The notes beneath the pieces were generated by a model, which saw only the letters and a list, made by a program, of their open reading frames with translations, searched no databases and was not told the DNA's origin. Shown here piece by piece: positions 6,458 through 8,742 of a stretch of 8,742 bases of DNA. The DNA lies in the NCBI GenBank assembly GCA_002167265.1, contig NHDJ01000006.1, forward strand, positions 1-8,742, written 5' to 3'. The stretch's first letter is position 1, and every line of letters begins with the position of its first letter. The stretch comes from Verrucomicrobia bacterium TMED56. Its GTDB lineage: Bacteria > Verrucomicrobiota > Verrucomicrobiia > Opitutales > Seribacteraceae. A program made the position numbers and the translations under genes.

Positions 6458-8742
6458 ATGAAAATTGCTTTTCTTTTTCTCTTCTCCCTTTCTATAATTT
6501 GGGCAAATGAGGAACCAGCCATAGCCCTAGTCCCCACACCCCAACCTCCTGCTCTGGCAACTCCAAAACTTCCTATTGTAACCAAGCCCGTATTGATAGC
6601 TCCTGACTTTCATAGTGAAGTGCGTGCTGTCCTGGAAAGTACCTGTGTAAGTTGCCACGGGGCGGAATCTCAAAAAGGAGGACTACGTCTTGATACATTG
6701 GCTTACGCAAAAGCAGGAGGCGATTCTGGACCAGCACTCGTACCTGGTAACAAGATTGAAAGTATCCTTTTGGAAAGAATTCATCTACCTGCTGACGACG
6801 AAGAGATCATGCCCCCAAAGAACGGTCCATTATCTGCCCGGCAGAAAGATATCCTCGATCGCTGGATTCAAACTGGGGCACATTGGCCCAACGGAGTACA
6901 ACTTAAGGAAATTTCCGAGCGGGAACTTGTTTTGCGACGAAAATCAAAAAACAAGCAATTTGTCTCTCTTTCCGCTTTTCCACCTGAAATAACTCTTAAA
7001 ACTCAGGAAGATTTTAACTCAATCGTTTTGGTTGCCACCTATTCCGATGATGTCTCCCGTGATGTTACTTATGAATCTGCCATGTGGTTGGAAAATTCTT
7101 CCGTTGCAGATTTTAAGGATCGTATTTTGTACCCCATAAAAGATGGTGAAACCAATTTAATTGCAGAATTTCAGGGAAAAAGAGTCGAGGTTCCCGTAAA
7201 AGTCACTGAACCTACCACCCCACGCCCCGTTAGTTTTAAACTCGATGTCATGCCTGTATTCATGAAAGCCGGATGCAACACAGGTTCATGCCATGGATCT
7301 GCCCGTGGACAAGATCGGTTTATGCTTTCACTATTTGGTTATGACCCTGAAGGTGACCATCACCGCATCACCCGAGAACAAGGTACCAGGCGTATTAACT
7401 TAGCCATACCCGAAGAAAGTATGCTGGTGGAAAAAGCAATTGGAGCAGTTCCGCATTCCGGAGGAAAACTATTTGCCAAAGATAGCCAGCATTGGAAAAC
7501 TTTAGTCCATTGGCTGAGTGATGGAGCGAACAAGGATCCTGAAGATATTGCCAAACCCTCGAATATTGAACTTTTCCCACCTTCTGCCCTCTTGGAAGGA
7601 AACGGAGCAACCCAGCAAATGACTGTCCTTGCTCACTACTCTGATGGCACAACTCGTGATGTCACTCCGCTTACGGTGTTCCAGTCTAGCAACGATGTTT
7701 CTGCAGCAATCGATGATAAAGGCTTAGTGACGGCAGGCTCTCGCGGCGAAGCATTCGTGATGGCTAGATTTAACATCTTCACCGTGGGGGTTCCAATGGT
7801 GGTTATTCCAGAAGATTTGGAGTATAATCGACCTAAACTTCCTGAAAATAATTATGTGGATACCCTTGTTCACAACAAACTCCACAAGTTGAGAATGAAA
7901 CCTTCTGAGCTCTGCAGTGATGAAGTATTCGTAAGGAGATTATATCTTGATATTACCGGACTTCTTCCCACAGCTGAAGAGACGGCTGCTTTTCTTTCCG
8001 ACCCTTCTGAAGAGAAGAGAGCTAAACTCATTGATCAACTGCTTGAAAAGAAAGAATTTACTGAACTCTGGGTAATGAAATTTGCTGAACTTCTACAAAT
8101 TCAAACCGATGACAATCAGGGCATGAGTTACAAAGCCACTCTCCTTTATTTCAATTGGCTAAAGGACCGGATAGCCAATAATGTGCCCATGGATAAGATT
8201 GTTAAGGAACTCCTCACATCCAAAGGCGGAACTTTCACAAATCCGGCAACCAATTACTATCAAGTTGAAAGGGATAATTTAAAAATCACTGAAAATGTAG
8301 CACAGGTATTTATGGGCATGCGTTTACAGTGTGCCCAATGCCATAACCACCCCTTTGACCGATGGACACAGGATGAATACTATTCCTTTGCCTCTTTCTT
8401 TAGCCAAGTGGGACGTAAACGGGCGGCCGATCCACGTGAAAATGTAATTTACAACAGAAAAAGTGGAGAAATTAATCATCCCGTTCATCAGAAACCAATG
8501 CCTCCAAAATTCCTTGGTGATGATACGCCCGAAATTGCCCGCGGTGCTGATCGCCGTGAAGTCTTAGCCGAATGGTTAGCTTCCCCGCAAAATCCATTTT
8601 TTGCCAGAAACCTTGCCAACTTGGTCTGGGCACACTTTTTTGGCCAAGGTATTATCGAACCTGTCGATGATGTTCGTGTATCCAATCCTCCATCCAACCC
8701 TGAACTACTCGATCAATTATCGGCTAAATTCACCGAATACAA
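6458..8742 (+). CDS. PSCyt1 / BIG2-like / DUF1549 (PSD1) / DUF1553 protein, C-terminus beyond window
   Basis: From ATG 6458 the frame stays open for 761 codons to the right edge, so the gene is partial. A Sec signal (MKIAFLFLFSLSIIWA) is followed by a proline-rich linker (18-50). Residues 52-145 are a planctomycete cytochrome c domain with the haem motif CVSCHG (63-68) and MPPKNGPLS (118-126), whose Met may be an axial ligand. Two bacterial Ig (BIG2-like) domains lie around 170-250 and 371-450 (AHYSDGTTRDVTP, GLVTAGSRGEA). Between them is CNTGSCHG (273-280), a CX4CH variant. DUF1549 spans about 465-660, with VFVRRLYLDITGLLPT (490-505) and QCAQCHNHPFDRW (624-636), a second CxxCH. DUF1553 begins near 699 (RREVLAEWLASPQNPFFARN) and is cut at EY. 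Full-length family members are usually about 1000 residues. The family is exported and probably electron-transferring or haem-binding, but its reaction is unknown. It is the third gene of the cluster, 7 nt after the PPC gene, without a visible Shine-Dalgarno sequence. Confidence 0.92.
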   Translation, partial: MKIAFLFLFSLSIIWANEEPAIALVPTPQPPALATPKLPIVTKPVLIAPDFHSEVRAVLESTCVSCHGAESQKGGLRLDTLAYAKAGGDSGPALVPGNKIESILLERIHLPADDEEIMPPKNGPLSARQKDILDRWIQTGAHWPNGVQLKEISERELVLRRKSKNKQFVSLSAFPPEITLKTQEDFNSIVLVATYSDDVSRDVTYESAMWLENSSVADFKDRILYPIKDGETNLIAEFQGKRVEVPVKVTEPTTPRPVSFKLDVMPVFMKAGCNTGSCHGSARGQDRFMLSLFGYDPEGDHHRITREQGTRRINLAIPEESMLVEKAIGAVPHSGGKLFAKDSQHWKTLVHWLSDGANKDPEDIAKPSNIELFPPSALLEGNGATQQMTVLAHYSDGTTRDVTPLTVFQSSNDVSAAIDDKGLVTAGSRGEAFVMARFNIFTVGVPMVVIPEDLEYNRPKLPENNYVDTLVHNKLHKLRMKPSELCSDEVFVRRLYLDITGLLPTAEETAAFLSDPSEEKRAKLIDQLLEKKEFTELWVMKFAELLQIQTDDNQGMSYKATLLYFNWLKDRIANNVPMDKIVKELLTSKGGTFTNPATNYYQVERDNLKITENVAQVFMGMRLQCAQCHNHPFDRWTQDEYYSFASFFSQVGRKRAADPRENVIYNRKSGEINHPVHQKPMPPKFLGDDTPEIARGADRREVLAEWLASPQNPFFARNLANLVWAHFFGQGIIEPVDDVRVSNPPSNPELLDQLSAKFTEY

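Noticed and set aside
6690..6992. Shifted-frame open frame at the start of the PSD1 gene
   Set aside because: The overlapping frame from 6458 encodes the signal peptide and a clear CxxCH cytochrome domain, and it continues open to the window edge.

Overview
The window looks like a chromosomal piece from the Planctomycetota–Verrucomicrobiota–Chlamydiota superphylum. The main reason is the plus-strand cluster of three exported-protein genes: a Tat-exported DUF1501 protein, a large PPC-domain protein, and a 'planctomycete cytochrome c / DUF1549 / DUF1553' (PSCyt1/PSD1) protein. These families are strongly expanded in that group. The AT-rich composition (judged by eye, not computed) and the weak or absent Shine-Dalgarno sequences make me favour a Verrucomicrobiota- or Lentisphaerota-like bacterium over a GC-rich planctomycete. 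This placement is inference.

The window splits into two divergent transcription units around an AT-rich intergenic region (2450-2623). Leftward, on the minus strand, are a small ribbon-helix-helix (RHH) DNA-binding protein (2198-2449), an MscS-type channel fused to a cyclic-nucleotide-binding domain (650-2188), and the N-terminal part of a secretin-like outer-membrane protein that runs off the left edge (1-642). The gaps are only 9 and 7 nt, so these three are very probably co-transcribed and perhaps translationally coupled. Rightward, on the plus strand, are DUF1501 (2624-3949), the PPC-domain protein (4021-6450) and the PSCyt1/PSD1 protein (6458 to beyond the right edge). DUF1501 and the PPC gene are separated by 71 nt holding a perfect 8-bp-stem hairpin. 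The PPC and PSD1 genes are only 7 nt apart.

The rightward genes probably encode parts of one extracytoplasmic assembly. All three have export signals (one twin-arginine, two Sec), two carry beta-sandwich or adhesion-type domains, and the last carries candidate c-type haem sites. The biochemical function of these families is not established. The leftward operon pairs a putative cyclic-nucleotide-gated inner-membrane channel with a putative outer-membrane secretin under what may be an autoregulating RHH protein. The intergenic region contains five TGCA cores, two of them in the 13-bp pseudo-symmetric arrangement I recall for the operator of the RHH repressor CopG. That array, together with the RHH–channel–secretin combination, is the most interesting regulatory lead here. 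I found no RNA genes, CRISPR arrays, insertion sequences or attachment sites.
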